DNA of 64,000 nt, taken from the NCBI GenBank assembly GCA_001942185.1, contig MKJV01000086.1, positions 1 to 64,000 of the forward strand, read 5' to 3'. Numbering within the stretch: the first letter of the stretch is position 1; every line of letters starts with the position of its first letter. Source of the stretch: Pseudonocardia sp. CNS-004 (GTDB lineage: Bacteria > Actinomycetota > Actinomycetes > Mycobacteriales > Pseudonocardiaceae). Shown piece after piece: positions 30,545-40,836 of the stretch. The notes below the pieces were generated by a model, which worked only from the letters and a program-made list of their open reading frames with translations, was not told where the DNA came from and did no database searches. The position numbers and the translations under genes are program-made.

Positions 30545-32194
30545 ATGACCGTTGACCGAGCGATTCTCGTGCTGCGCGAGCGCTGGAAGATCGTCGCGCT
30601 CTGTCTGGTTCTCGGCGTGCTCGGTGCCGGGGTCGCGAACTATTTCGCGCCGCGCGAGTACAGCTCCGACATCACGTTCTACGTCTCGCTGCAGGGCCCC
30701 GCCGCGGACCCCGACGAGGCGTACGAGTCCAACGAGCTCGCCAAGGAGCGCGTGCTGTCCTACCAGCCGCTGCTCACCGACGAGCGCATCACCCAGGCGG
30801 TGATCGACCGGCTCGGCCTGCCGATGACCCCGGCCGAGCTGGCCCAGCGCATCACGGTGAGCGCCGACACGGACACCGTCGTGCTCACGGCCGCCGTCCG
30901 CGACTCCACCCCGCAGCGCCGCCGACATCGCCAACACCCTCGCCGCGGAGTTCGTCGGTCTCGTCGGGCAGCTCGAGCAGCCGATCGGCCCGGCGCCCAC
31001 GCCGGCCCCGGCTGCGCCCGGCCAGCCCGCCCCGCCGGCCCCGGAGCCCTCGAGGATCGGTGCCGAGATCGTCCGCCAGGCCACACCGCAGCCCACCCCC
31101 GTGTCGCCCAACACCATGTACAACCTGGCGCTGGGCGGGGCGCTCGGCCTGCTGATCGGTGTCGTCGGCCTGGTCGTGCGGGAGGCACGGGACCGCTCGG
31201 TCCGCTCGGCGCCCAGCTCGCCGAGCTGGCCCCGGCCCCGGTGCTGGCCGAGCTCGCCCACGACCGCCACGTGCCGTCCCGCCCGCTGATCGTGGACGAG
31301 CCGTTCACCTCCCCGCGCGCCGAGGCGTTCCGGAAGCTGCGCACCAACCTGCAGTTCCGCGACGGCCGCCGCGGCCACAAGGTGATCGTGGTGACGGGCG
31401 CCCGCATGGGCGAGGGCACCTCCACCACGGCGTGCAACCTCGCGATCGCGATGGCGGAGACCGGCCACCGCGTCCTGTTGGTCGACGCCAACCTGCGCAA
31501 CCCGCGGGTGAGCGACTACCTGGGGCTGGACCCGTTCCCCGGCCTCGTCGACGTCCTCGCCGGGCGGATGGTGTGGCAGTACGCGCGGCAGCCGTGGAAC
31601 CGCGGCGGCTTCGACGTGCTGACCGCGGGCCCCTACCCGCACAACCACAGCCAGCTGCTCGCCTCGTACAGCCTGGCCGACCTGTTCGCCGACATGCGCA
31701 GGCAGTACGACCTCGTCGTCGTCGACACGCCCGCGCTGCTCGCGGTGTCCGACGCGGCCGCGGTGGCCGCGCGCGCCGATGGTGTCGTCCTCGTGGTCCA
31801 GCACCAGCAGACGTCGCAGGACCAGGTCACCGCGGCGGTGGGCGCGCTGCAGGCGGTGTCCGCCCGCCTGCTCGGCACCGTGCTCACGATGACGAAGGGC
31901 CGGCTGCGCCGGGAGGGCCGGGTGCCCGCCTACCAGGTGCCCGTCTCGACGGCCCGCCGCGACGGGCAGCCTGCGCCGACGCGACCCCGTCCGACCGCCG
32001 CACCGCCCGGCGCCACCCCACCCGAAGCCGCCCCGCCCGAAGCCGCCCCGCCCGAGGTCACGAGCCCGCCCACCGGGTTACCTCGCCCCATCCCGGAGCA
32101 GTCCGAGAACAACGGCACGCAGCAGGAGAGCGGCACCGACACGGCCACCCGCCCCGTCGACAAGCCGCGCCCGTCGCCCACGCCGCGGCGCTAG
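30545..32194 (+). CDS. Wzc-like chain-length/ATPase protein with altered Walker A
   Basis: A protein of about 550 residues. An N-terminal Wzz-type domain has one helix (IVALCLVLGVLGAGVANYFA) and an external region, a second helix (MYNLALGGALGLLIGVVGLV, near residue 195) leads to a cytoplasmic MinD-like ATPase: FRKLRTNLQF, VIVVTGARMGEGTSTTACNL, HRVLLVDANLRNPRVSDYLG, YDLVVVDTPALLAVSDA. The P-loop reads GEGTSTT where active kinases have GEGKST, so the lysine is missing. The C-terminus is proline-rich with no tyrosine cluster. It may be an inactive regulator of polysaccharide length. Frame breaks near 30,908 and 31,205. Confidence 0.82.
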   Translation: MTVDRAILVLRERWKIVALCLVLGVLGAGVANYFAPREYSSDITFYVSLQGPAADPDEAYESNELAKERVLSYQPLLTDERITQAVIDRLGLPMTPAELAQRITVSADTDTVVLTAAVRDSTPQRRRHRQHPRRGVRRSRRAARAADRPGAHAGPGCARPARPAGPGALEDRCRDRPPGHTAAHPRVAQHHVQPGAGRGARPADRCRRPGRAGGTGPLGPLGAQLAELAPAPVLAELAHDRHVPSRPLIVDEPFTSPRAEAFRKLRTNLQFRDGRRGHKVIVVTGARMGEGTSTTACNLAIAMAETGHRVLLVDANLRNPRVSDYLGLDPFPGLVDVLAGRMVWQYARQPWNRGGFDVLTAGPYPHNHSQLLASYSLADLFADMRRQYDLVVVDTPALLAVSDAAAVAARADGVVLVVQHQQTSQDQVTAAVGALQAVSARLLGTVLTMTKGRLRREGRVPAYQVPVSTARRDGQPAPTRPRPTAAPPGATPPEAAPPEAAPPEVTSPPTGLPRPIPEQSENNGTQQESGTDTATRPVDKPRPSPTPRR

Positions 32195-32200
32195 TGGCCC

Positions 32201-32264
32201 ATGATCGCCGCAGCTGGTGCAGGGACGACAGATCTGTCGCTGTGTCACCAGTTCTGACGATCAT
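32201..32264. repeat. Intergenic palindrome, TGATCG family, copy E
   Basis: ATGATCGCCGCAGCTGGTG pairs with CACCAGTTCTGACGATCAT, and GACGACAGA with TCTGTCGC around the centre. It fills the gap between the convergent Wzc-like and dehydratase genes. Confidence 0.7.
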
Positions 32265-32285
32265 CACCTGGGCGTGTACCCGGCC

Positions 32286-33994
32286 TCAACGGCATGCGGC
32301 GCCGGTGGCGGCAGAGCTGACGAGCTTGGCGTACTTCGCGAGCACGCCGGGCCGCGGCCCGGGCCGTTCAGGCAGGCTCACGGCACGTCGGCGTTCGAGT
32401 TCGGTCGGATCGACGAGGAGATCGAGCGCTCCGGTGGCGAGGTCGATGTGCACCTCGTCGCCGTCTTGGATCCACGCGATGGGGCCGCCGTCGGTTGCCT
32501 CGGGGGCGATGTGGCCCACGCAGAGCCCGGTGCTTCCTCCGGAGAATCTCCCGTCGGTCAGGAGCAGGACCTCGGAGCCGAGGCCGGCACCTTGAGTGCA
32601 CCCGTGACTGCGAGCATCTCACGCATGCCGGGGCCGCCGCGGGGTCCTTCGAAGCGGATGACGACCGCTTGACCATGGCTGATCTCGCGGGCCGCGATCG
32701 CGTCGAGCGCGGCCCGCTCGCCGTCGAACACTCGGGCCGTGGCCGTCATGGAACGAACGGGGATGCCGGCCGACTTCACCACCGCGCCATCGGGTGCGAG
32801 CGAGCCACGCAGGACGGTGATGCCAACGGTGGCGTCGAGCGGATCGGCGAGCGAGCGGAGCACGGTCCCGTCGGGACGACCGGGTAGCAGTTCGTCGAGG
32901 TTCTGCGCGAGCGTGCGCCCGGTGACGGTGAGGCATTCGCCGTCGAGGAGATCTGCGTCGAGCAGCACCTTCTGGACCACCGTGATGCCGCCGACCCGGT
33001 CGATGTCGGCCATGTAGTGCTTGCCGAACGGCTTCACGTCGGCCAGTCGTGGGACTGTGCGGCTGATCTTGTCGAAGTCGTCCAGTGTCAGCGAGACCTC
33101 CGCTTCCTGGGCGATCGCCAGCAGATGCAGGACCGCGTTGGTCGAGCCGCCCAGGGCCATGAGGACGGTGATCGCGTTCAGGAAGGCCTGACGGGTCAAC
33201 AGTTGGCGGCTGGTGATGCCGTGTTCGAGCATTCCGATCACGGCCTCGCCGGAGCGCCGCGCGATGTCGGTGCGGCGGCGGTCGTGCGCCGGCGGTGATG
33301 CGCTTCCAGGCAGCGCGAGGCCCAGCGTTTCGGCCATGCTCGCCATGGTGTTGGCCGAGTACATGCCGGCGCAGCCGCCCACGCCCGGGCAGAAGTTCCG
33401 TTCGACCGCTTCGACGTCGCTCTTGGGGGCGAATCCGTAGTGGCAGGCGCCGATGGTCTCGAACGCGTCGATGATGGTGAGGTCGCGTTCTGTGCCGTCG
33501 CTCAGGGTCGCGCGGCCGGGCATCGCGGTGCCCGCGTAGACGAACACCGACGCCAGGTCGAGACGCGCGGCGGCCATCATCATCCCGGGCAGCGACTTGT
33601 CGCATCCTGCGAGAAGGACGCTTCCGTCGAAGCGTTCGGCTTCCATGACGGTCTCGACGCTGTCGACGATGACTTCACGGGATACCAGGGAGTAGTGCAT
33701 CCCCTCGTGGCCCATCGCGATGCCGTCGCTGACCGAGATGGTGCCGAAGATGAACGGCACTCCTGCGGCTTGTCGAACCCCCTCGGCTGCGACCTGCGCG
33801 AGCCTGTCGAGGTTGCCGTTGCACGGGGTGACCTGGTTCCAGGAGTTTCCGATCCCGATCTGTGGCCGGGTGAGATCGGCTTCGCTGAGCCCGAGTCCTC
33901 GCAGCATCCCGCGTGCCGCGGCCGCCTCCAGGCCCTCGGTCACCGCATGGCTTCGGGGCCGATGCCTGCTGCCTTCGAGCCGTTCGCGGGTCAT
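32286..33994 (-). CDS. ilvD: Dihydroxy-acid dehydratase family enzyme (IlvD/Edd)
   Basis: A protein of about 569 residues. Iron-sulphur and substrate motifs are complete: GIGNSWNQVTPCNGNLD, LLAGCDKSLPGMMMAAARLD, NFCPGVGGCAGMYSANTM, LMALGGSTNAVLHLLAIA, and the C-terminal TDGRFSGGSTGLCVGHIAPE. IlvD makes the 2-keto acids for branched-chain amino acids and pantothenate; a sugar-acid dehydratase is possible because the gene is coupled to a BASS transporter. One base is missing near 32,595. ATG 33,994 overlaps the transporter's TGA (ATGA). Confidence 0.9.
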
Positions 33995-34971
33995 CGACCG
34001 CCCTCCCCGGCGATCATGCCCTCTGCGGCGACCTCCGTGGGCTCGCCGCCACGTGACCAGTAGGAGGCCAGCACCGACCCGGACACGTTGTGCCACACCG
34101 AGAAGATCGCGGCAGGTAGCGCCGCCACCGGGTTGAAGTGGGCGGCGGCCAGTGCTGCGGCGAGGCCCGAGTTCTGCATGCCGACCTCGATGCTCACCGC
34201 CCGGCGGCCCGGCACGTCGAGACGGCAGGCCTTGGCGATCGCGTAGCCAAGACCCAGCCCGATGCCGTTGTGCAGGACCACCGCGACGACCAGCACCAGG
34301 CCGACGGAGAGCAGTGTTCCTGCGCTCGCGCCGACCACGATCATGACGACCGCGGTGATCCCGCCAACCGAGATCATCGGCAACACCGGCAACACGTGCT
34401 CGACCAATCGGCCGGCGAAGGTGCGCAGCAGTAGGCCGATGAGCACCGGCGCGAGCACGATCTGCAGGATCGAGGTGAACAACGCGCCCGCGTCGACGGG
34501 CAGGAACTCATCACCGAGCAACAGCACGATCGCCGGGGTCAGAAGTGGCGCGAGGAGTGTGGAAACCGTGGTCATCGCCACCGACAGCGCCGTGTCACCG
34601 CGGGAGAGGTAGACCATCACGTTGGACGCCGTGCCGCCAGGTGCCGCACCCACCAGCACCATGCCTGCCGCGAGAGCGGGGGGCAGATCGAGCGCCACCG
34701 CGAGGCCGTATCCGGCCAGCGGCATGACCAGGTATTGAGCGGTCACGCCCAGGAGCAGCGCCCACGGCCGCTTCGCCACGATCACGAAGTCGCCGACCTG
34801 AAGGGTCATGCCCATCCCGAGCATGATCAGCGCGAGCAGCCACTGGATCGCGCTGGTTCCCGGCGCGAAGGTCTCCGGCGTCAGGAGGGCGATCGCGCCG
34901 GCGGCGAGCACGATCACCGCGAACCACCTGCCGACCAGGCTGCTGACACGTTCGGCAGTCTTCATCTGCAT
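33991..34971 (-). CDS. BASS family (bile acid:sodium symporter-like) transporter
   Basis: A complete 326-residue membrane protein with about ten helices. LALIMLGMGMTLQVGDFVIV, VLVGAAPGGTASNVMVYLSR and AVSIEVGMQNSGLAAALAA are signature segments of the sodium-dependent BASS family, including the PanS ketopantoate group. It is co-transcribed with the dehydratase, so it may move a 2-keto or hydroxy acid related to that enzyme (inference). No frame break in nearly 1 kb. Confidence 0.9.
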   Translation of the reverse strand: MQMKTAERVSSLVGRWFAVIVLAAGAIALLTPETFAPGTSAIQWLLALIMLGMGMTLQVGDFVIVAKRPWALLLGVTAQYLVMPLAGYGLAVALDLPPALAAGMVLVGAAPGGTASNVMVYLSRGDTALSVAMTTVSTLLAPLLTPAIVLLLGDEFLPVDAGALFTSILQIVLAPVLIGLLLRTFAGRLVEHVLPVLPMISVGGITAVVMIVVGASAGTLLSVGLVLVVAVVLHNGIGLGLGYAIAKACRLDVPGRRAVSIEVGMQNSGLAAALAAAHFNPVAALPAAIFSVWHNVSGSVLASYWSRGGEPTEVAAEGMIAGEGGR

Positions 34972-35069
34972 CTCCGATCACGAGCGAGCTCGGACGACGA
35001 TGCATCGGTGGCTCGACCACAGGCAGACCTGCCTCGATACTGGTACCAACACCACCACCAAGGACGAGG
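34972..35069. promoter_or_regulatory. Divergent promoter region, transporter operon / XRE regulator
   Basis: The 98 bases between the divergent starts should contain both promoters and the regulator's binding site. CAGGCAGACCTGCCTCG holds a short palindrome, AGGCAG/CTGCCT near 35,022-35,034, a candidate operator. Confidence 0.35.
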
Positions 35070-35936
35070 ATGGAAACCGAGGCCCGTACAGAGTTGGGGG
35101 CGTTCCTACGGCGTCAGCGCGAGCAGACCACCCCCGAACATGTCGGGCTGCCGCAATCGGGCTCCCGCCGTACACCTGGGCTGCGGCGCGAGGAGGTCGC
35201 GATGCTCGCCGGGGTGGGGCTCACGTGGTACACGTGGCTCGAGCAGGGCCGCAAGATCAACGTGTCGCGACAGGTGATCGACGCCGTGGCTCGAGTCCTT
35301 CGAATGTCCCCGGCCGAGCACGAGTACGCCCTGCACCTGGCCGGACACGAAGGACTGCAACGGGACGACGGGCATCGCCTCCCACCCCACGGTCAGCACG
35401 TCCTCGATGCACTCGGATCATCTCCGGCGTACGCCATCGCCTGGGACTGGACCATCATCGCGTGGAACGACGCCTACGCAGCGCTGTACCCCACGGTCGC
35501 AACCACAACGCCCGACGAGCGCAACTTGCTCTGGCTGGTCTGGACCGACCCGACCGTCCGTGACCTCCTCCCCGACTGGCCCACCGACAGCCGACGCTTC
35601 GTGACCATGTACCGCGCCGCCATCGGCCCTCGACTCAACTCACCCGAGGTCGCGAAGTTGGTCGACGACCTCCGCAAGGCAAGCCCCGAATTCGGAACCG
35701 CCTGGGACAGCCACGACGTCGACGGCTTCACCAGCCGCGTCCGCACATTCATCCACCCGGACGTCGGAAGGCTCGATCTCGAACACCAGCAGCTCTCGTT
35801 CGCCGACTCTCCTGGCATCCACCTGACCATCTACACGGCCCCGAATCGCGAAACCGCAGCAGCCCTCGAGCGGTTGAGCAACCGCGATCACTTGACGGCA
35901 GGCGACTGCCCTGGGAGCCCGACGCTGACGGCATGA
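35070..35936 (+). CDS. XRE family regulator with MmyB-like ligand domain
   Basis: A complete 288-residue regulator. Residues about 8-80 form the helix-turn-helix region (LGAFLRRQREQTTPEHVGLP, GLRREEVAMLAGVGLTWYTW, LEQGRKINVSRQVIDAVARV). The rest is the MmyB-like PAS-related ligand-binding domain (AYAIAWDWTIIAWNDAYAAL, DERNLLWLVWTDPTVRDLLP, VRTFIHPDVGRLDLEHQQLS). It is divergent from the transporter-dehydratase operon and probably controls it. The ligand is unknown. Confidence 0.92.
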   Translation: METEARTELGAFLRRQREQTTPEHVGLPQSGSRRTPGLRREEVAMLAGVGLTWYTWLEQGRKINVSRQVIDAVARVLRMSPAEHEYALHLAGHEGLQRDDGHRLPPHGQHVLDALGSSPAYAIAWDWTIIAWNDAYAALYPTVATTTPDERNLLWLVWTDPTVRDLLPDWPTDSRRFVTMYRAAIGPRLNSPEVAKLVDDLRKASPEFGTAWDSHDVDGFTSRVRTFIHPDVGRLDLEHQQLSFADSPGIHLTIYTAPNRETAAALERLSNRDHLTAGDCPGSPTLTA

Positions 35937-35957
35937 ACACCTGCATCGAGCAGGTGT
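35937..35957 (+). terminator. Perfect 8-bp hairpin after XRE gene
   Basis: ACACCTGC pairs perfectly with GCAGGTGT across the loop ATCGA. It begins right after the XRE stop and lies before the convergent flippase end, so it can serve as terminator. Confidence 0.6.
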
Positions 35958-36034
35958 GCGACGTTCTGGTGTGGGAACGACAGGCTGACGCCGCGACACC
36001 ATTTCCCCTGATCACAGCCCCGTTCGCTCCGCGG

Positions 36035-37278
36035 CTACCGCTCCTGGCCGATCGCCCGGGGTACCGCGCTGCGCAGCAGCACCAGGTAGACCCCGGCCAT
36101 CGTCCAGCGCAGCAGCAGCGTGGCCACCACGATGCCGATGGGGCCGATGGCGAAGAAGAAGATCGTGTCGAGCGCGGCGTTGAGCACGGCCGTGGCTGCG
36201 GCGATCGCCAGCATCCAGCGCTGCCTGCGGGCCACCACGAGCAGCCGGGTGCCCACCACGTTGAACACGTGCGCGGGCAGCGACAGCATCACGATCGCGC
36301 CCCACAGGAAGCCCTGACCCCACGACTCGGGCAGCAGGCCCGACGCGAGCCCGGCGAGGCAGACCAGCGCCCCGCCCACCGTGAGCACGGCCGTGACGAT
36401 GCCGAGCACCCGTCCGTCGCGGCGCAGCAGGGCAGCGGCGTCGCCGGGGACCATCGTCGGGAGGCGGGCCCACGCGCCCACGCGCCGCACGATGAACGCC
36501 ATGTTGACGAACTGGGCTGCCGCGTACATCAGCCGGTCGGCGATCTCGTAGCTCGACACGGCCCCCGCCCCCGACGCCGAGAGGAACAGCCGGTCGACGG
36601 CCGGGCCGAGCTGGGTGACGCCGGACGAAAGGGCCTGTGCGACCAGCCCGAACGGGGTCAGCGCCCCGTCCTCGCGCCCGCCTGCTGCGCGCGCAGGCGG
36701 CGCACCGCCACCCCGAGGACGACGGCCCTCGCCGCCTCGCCCGCCGGCAGCATGGCCGCCACGACGACCAGCGGCGCGTCCCACCAGACCGCGAGGAGCA
36801 CGGCGGGCAGCAGGGTGCGCATGGCCTGCACCGCGATCGGCACGGTCGGGCCGCCGCGGGCGATGCACTCGCCGGAGAGGATGCTCGCGATCGCGGCGAG
36901 GAGCGGGGCCGGCGCGACGGCGCACACGAGCGCGACGAACTCGCCGCGCGCAGGCGACCCGATCGCGTAGGCGATCGCGAGCGCGGGCACGACCAGCACG
37001 GTGAGCGCCGTGGCGAACAGCAGGACCCGCCGCCGGTAGTCGCGCAGCGCGCCGGGCGCCGGGTTGCGGTCCCTGCCGAGGACCCTCCCGTACTCCGCGA
37101 TCGTGGTCAGCTCGACGGCGGAGCTGACGATCACCGACACCGTGATGGCGACCGACATCGCCAGCAACAGGAGGTCGGAGTCCTCGGGCTCCAGCACCAG
37201 CGCGGCGACGAAGGGGAGCGTGAATCCCGGCAGCGAGCCGATGATCGCGGCTGCCGCCGTGTGCAGGTCCTTCCTCAC
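36035..37278 (-). CDS. Polysaccharide flippase (Wzx/MATE-like), locus II
   Basis: A membrane protein of about 415 residues with some 12 helices (IIGSLPGFTLPFVAALVLEP, LLLAMSVAITVSVIVSSAVE, LFATALTVLVVPALAIAYA, FLWGAIVMLSLPAHVFNVVG, WMLAIAAATAVLNAALDTIF). It should move lipid-linked repeat units across the membrane. GTG 37,278 (VRKDLHTAAAA) follows the epimerase stop by five bases. One break near 36,660 at the boundary of RAQQAGARTG and EDGALTPFG. Confidence 0.75.
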
Positions 37279-37283
37279 CGCAC

Positions 37284-38226
37284 CTACGTCAGGACGGTGG
37301 CGGCCCATTGGTACTGCTCCGCCAACCCTTCCTTCAGTGCAACCGTGGGTGCCCAGCCGACGGCCGCCTGGATGGCGGCCGTGCTCCCACCGGTGCGCTC
37401 GACGTCGCCGGGTACCGGGTCGCCCCGGCGGACGGCGGGCACCCGGCCCGAGATCTCCCCCAGGAGCTCGATGACCTCGTTCACGGTGGTGGAGGTGCCG
37501 CCTGCCACGTTGAGCACCGTACCGGCCGGGACGTCGGCGGTGGCGGCCCGCGTGTTGGCCTCGACGACGTCGTCGACGTAGGTGAAGTCGCGGACCTGGT
37601 CGCCCGTGCCGAACACGGTGATCTCCGCGCGTCGCGGACGGCGGAGCAGAAGCGGGTGAAGGCCATGTCGGGGCGCTGCCGCGGGCCGTACACGGTGAAG
37701 TAGCGCAGCGAGACCGTGGGCAGGCCGTGGTTCTGCGCGTAGAGGACGCAGAGGTGTTCCGCGGCGAGCTTGGTGACCCCGTACGGGGACAGCGGCTGCG
37801 GCCGGTCGGACTCCCGGGTGGGGTAGCGCAGCGCGTTGCCGTAGACCGACGAGGAGGAGGCGTAGACCAGGCGCGACAGGCGCGGGGCCCGCAACGCCGC
37901 CTCCAGGAGCTTCTGGGTGGCGCCGACGTTGCCCTGCAGGTAGCCGTCGAAGTCGGCGCCCCACGACTTGCGCACGCCCGGCTGGCCCGCCTGGTGGTAG
38001 ACCACCTCGACGTCGGCGAGGAGGCCCGCGAGGTCGACGGCGTGAGGTCGGCCTCCACCAGCTGCAGCCGGGGGTGTGCGATGTCGCGCAGGTTGTCGCG
38101 TTTGAGCCGCGGGTCGTAGTAGTCGGTGAGCGCGTCCACGCCCACGACGTCGTGGCCGTCGGCGAGCAGCCTGCGCGCGAGCGTGCTGCCGACGAAGCCG
38201 GCCACACCCGTGACGAGGGTCTTCAC
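37284..38226 (-). CDS. NAD-dependent nucleotide-sugar epimerase/dehydratase
   Basis: A short-chain dehydrogenase-type enzyme of about 315 residues. The Rossmann motif is TGVAGFVGSTLARRLLADGH, followed by HQAGQPGVRKSWGADFDGYL, YASSSSVYGNA, the catalytic SPYGVTKLAAEHLC (YxxxK) and LRYFTVYGPRQRPDMAF. The sequence is closest in style to UDP-glucuronate or UDP-glucose 4-epimerases, which fits the UDP-glucose dehydrogenase two genes upstream. Frame breaks near 38,040 and 37,625. GTG 38,226 overlaps the preceding stop. Confidence 0.85.
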
Positions 38227-39398
38227 GACGCCGCCGGTGTGAGGCCGCGGAAGAAGACGTCGCGGACGACCTGTGGCGCGCTCAGCTCGGCGACGGCGGC
38301 CGTGACGTCGGCGCGGTCGAGGCCCTGCGCGGCCCGGACGGCGTCGGCGAGCGCCGCGGCGTCCCGGCCGCGGACGAAGCCGGAGACGCCCTCGCGGACC
38401 AGCCCGCCGGTGTCTGCGCCGTCGGTGACCACCGCGGGCAGGCCCATCGCCAGCGCCTCGACCAGCACCCGCGGGAAGCCCTCGTAGCCGGCGTGGGAGG
38501 TCATCAGGAAGACGCCGGAGTGGGCGCGGGCCTCCGCGACGTCGGCGGGCCCCAGCCGCCCCCGCAGCGTGATGCGGCGGGCGACGTCCTCCGGCAGGGC
38601 GGCGATCTGCTCCTCGAGGGCGGGGCGCAGCGTGCCGGACCCGATCACCTCGAGCGTCCACGGCTCGTCGGGGTGCTCCTGCGCCAGGTGGGCGAACGCC
38701 CGCACCGCCAGCGCGGGGTCCTTCGGCACCTCCAGCCGGCCCACCCAGATGACGGCGTGCGGGTTCAGCGGTCGCGGCGGGGGGTGGGTGATGGCCGGGT
38801 CGAACCAGGTGGGCGCGGAGATCGTGCGCGGGTTCCACCGCCGCACCTTCTCCGCGTACGCCGGGTTGAACACGATCACCCGCTCCGCGGCACGCGCGAT
38901 CCGGCGGTCGAGCCGCTCGTGCAGGCCGCCGAGGAACCGCCAGTACGACTCGGACGTCGGGCCGAGCAGTCCGCGTTCCTGGGTGTGGATGCAGTACACC
39001 AGCGGCCGCCGGAACAGCAGCCGGGTAAACAGGCCGACGTCGACCCGGTGTGCCTGCACCACCTTCGGCCGCGGGATGGCCCGCCGGTGGCGCAGCAGCC
39101 CGGCCACGAGCCGCAGCGAGTAGGGCACGAGGCCCTTCGAACGGGACGTGTCGATCCGGGCGACGGGCAGGAACCAGATGTCGCGGTCGCCCCGGCGGTG
39201 GCGTTGCCACACCCCGAGCGGCCGGTCCGGGGCGCCCACCTCGTCGATCCCGACGATCCCCACCTGCACGTCCTCGGGGGCGTAGTCGAGGAACCCGCGC
39301 AGGCAGGTGTCGATCCCGCCGATGGTGACCGTGCGGTGGACGTCGTACTGCTGGATCACGAGACGGTCGATCTCGCCGTCTTGCGGCACCTCAGGCAT
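38223..39398 (-). CDS. Glycosyltransferase family 4
   Basis: A complete 391-residue GT-B enzyme. The C-terminal half carries HAVIWVGRLEVPKDPALAVR, LEVIGSGTLRPALEEQIAAL, ITLRGRLGPADVAEARAHSG and the donor-binding HAGYEGFPRVLVEALAMGLP, with the expected E(x7)E. It transfers a sugar from a nucleotide donor during repeat-unit assembly. Its start overlaps the end of the UDP-glucose dehydrogenase gene by eight bases, and its stop overlaps the epimerase GTG. Confidence 0.9.
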   Translation of the reverse strand: MPEVPQDGEIDRLVIQQYDVHRTVTIGGIDTCLRGFLDYAPEDVQVGIVGIDEVGAPDRPLGVWQRHRRGDRDIWFLPVARIDTSRSKGLVPYSLRLVAGLLRHRRAIPRPKVVQAHRVDVGLFTRLLFRRPLVYCIHTQERGLLGPTSESYWRFLGGLHERLDRRIARAAERVIVFNPAYAEKVRRWNPRTISAPTWFDPAITHPPPRPLNPHAVIWVGRLEVPKDPALAVRAFAHLAQEHPDEPWTLEVIGSGTLRPALEEQIAALPEDVARRITLRGRLGPADVAEARAHSGVFLMTSHAGYEGFPRVLVEALAMGLPAVVTDGADTGGLVREGVSGFVRGRDAAALADAVRAAQGLDRADVTAAVAELSAPQVVRDVFFRGLTPAAS

Positions 39399-40760
39399 CT
39401 GTGGCCTCCTGGCTCTCGGCCGCGGGGCGCGGCACCCGCCCCACCGCGCTCCAGGAGAAACCCGCGCGGCGCAGGACGTCCGGGTCGACGAGGTTGCGCG
39501 TGTCGACCACGATCGGCTGCCGGACGGCCGTCGCCAGCCGCGGCCAGTCCAGCGCGCGGAACTCGGGCCACTCCGTGAGGATCACCAGGGCGTCGGCGTC
39601 CTTGGCGGCCACGTACGGGTCGTCGACGACCGTGAGCAGCTCGCCGTCGAACGAGGAGTCCTCGGCCGGGATCGCCGGGTCGTAGGCCAGCAGCTCCGCC
39701 CCGGCCTGCCGCAGCTGGGCCGCGACGGCCAGCGCGGGCGAGTCGCGCAGGTCGCTGGTGCCCGCCTTGAACGCCAGCCCGAACAGAGCGATCCGCCTGC
39801 GGGTGAGCGACCCGTTGCGCTTGCCGGTGACCGCGGTCTGGATCTTCTCGACGACCCGCCTGCTCTGCCGCGTGTTCGTCTCGATCGCCGCACGCAGGAG
39901 CCGGAACTCGAAATCGACCGAGTCGGCGAGCTGCAGCAGCGCCGAGGTGTCCTTGGGCAGGCACGAGCCACCCCACCCGGGGCCGGGCGACAGGTAGGAC
40001 TGGCCGATCCGCTTGTCGTAGCCCAGGCCCTCGGTGACGTCCTCGACGTCGGCACCGAGCCGCTCGCACAGCTCGGCGATCGCGTTGACGTACGACAGCT
40101 TCGTGGCGAGGAAGCAGTTGGCCGCGTACTTGATCATCTCGGCGCTCGCCAGCCCGGTGAGCACGGTGGGCGCGCCGAGCCGCGAGTACAGCGCCGCGAC
40201 GCGCTCCGCGGCGTCCTGCGCATTGGACCCCACGATGATGCGGTCGGGGTGCAGGAAGTCGTGCACCCCCGAGCCCTCCCGGAGGAACTCCGGGTTGCTC
40301 ACGACCGCGACGTCGGGCCTGCCGATGAGCTCGGCGGTGCGCTCACCCGTGCCCACCGGCACCGTGGACTTGTTCACGACGATCGCACCGGGCGGCAGCA
40401 CCTCCCGGACCTCGTCGATCACCGCCTCGACCGCCGACAGGTCCGCGAGGCCCCCGACCCCCATGGGCGTGGGCACGCAGACGAACAGCACCTCGCAGGC
40501 CGTGCCGTCGCGGCGCAGCTCGTCCAGCGCGGCCCGCGCGCCCGTCACGAACGCGAGCCGGCCCGCCGCCAGCATCTCCCCGACCATCTCCGCGAGCCCG
40601 GCTCCCGGATGTCGATCTTCCCGGCCTGCAGCCGCTCGACCTTGGCGCGATCCACGTCGGCGCAGATCACCCGATGGCCCAACGACGCGAGACACGCTCC
40701 GGTCGTCAGGCCGACATACCCAGTTCCCACCACCACGATGCGGCGGGCGAATTCCGACAC
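39391..40760 (-). CDS. ugd: UDP-glucose 6-dehydrogenase
   Basis: A protein of about 457 residues. RIVVVGTGYVGLTTGACLAS, LFVCVPTPMGVGGLADLS, NKSTVPVGTGERTAELIG, VSNPEFLREGSGVHDFLHPD, IKYAANCFLATKLSYVNAIA and the catalytic Cys in PGWGGSCLPKDTSALL are all present, with the C-terminal ALFGLAFKAGTSDLRDSPAL. It makes UDP-glucuronate for locus II. GTG 40,760 is chosen because GGAGGAG lies eight bases upstream. One break near 40,605. Confidence 0.92.
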
Positions 40761-40836
40761 CAGCGTCTCCTCCCCCGTCAACGCAGGACGTCGTCACGAC
40801 GCCTGTCGGGCACGAGCCCGACTCCGTTACCCGGCT

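Noticed and set aside
36658..39210. An 850-codon minus frame spanning three genes
   Set aside because: It joins parts of the GT4 (wrong frame), epimerase start and flippase start; the real genes have their own starts and overlapping stops.
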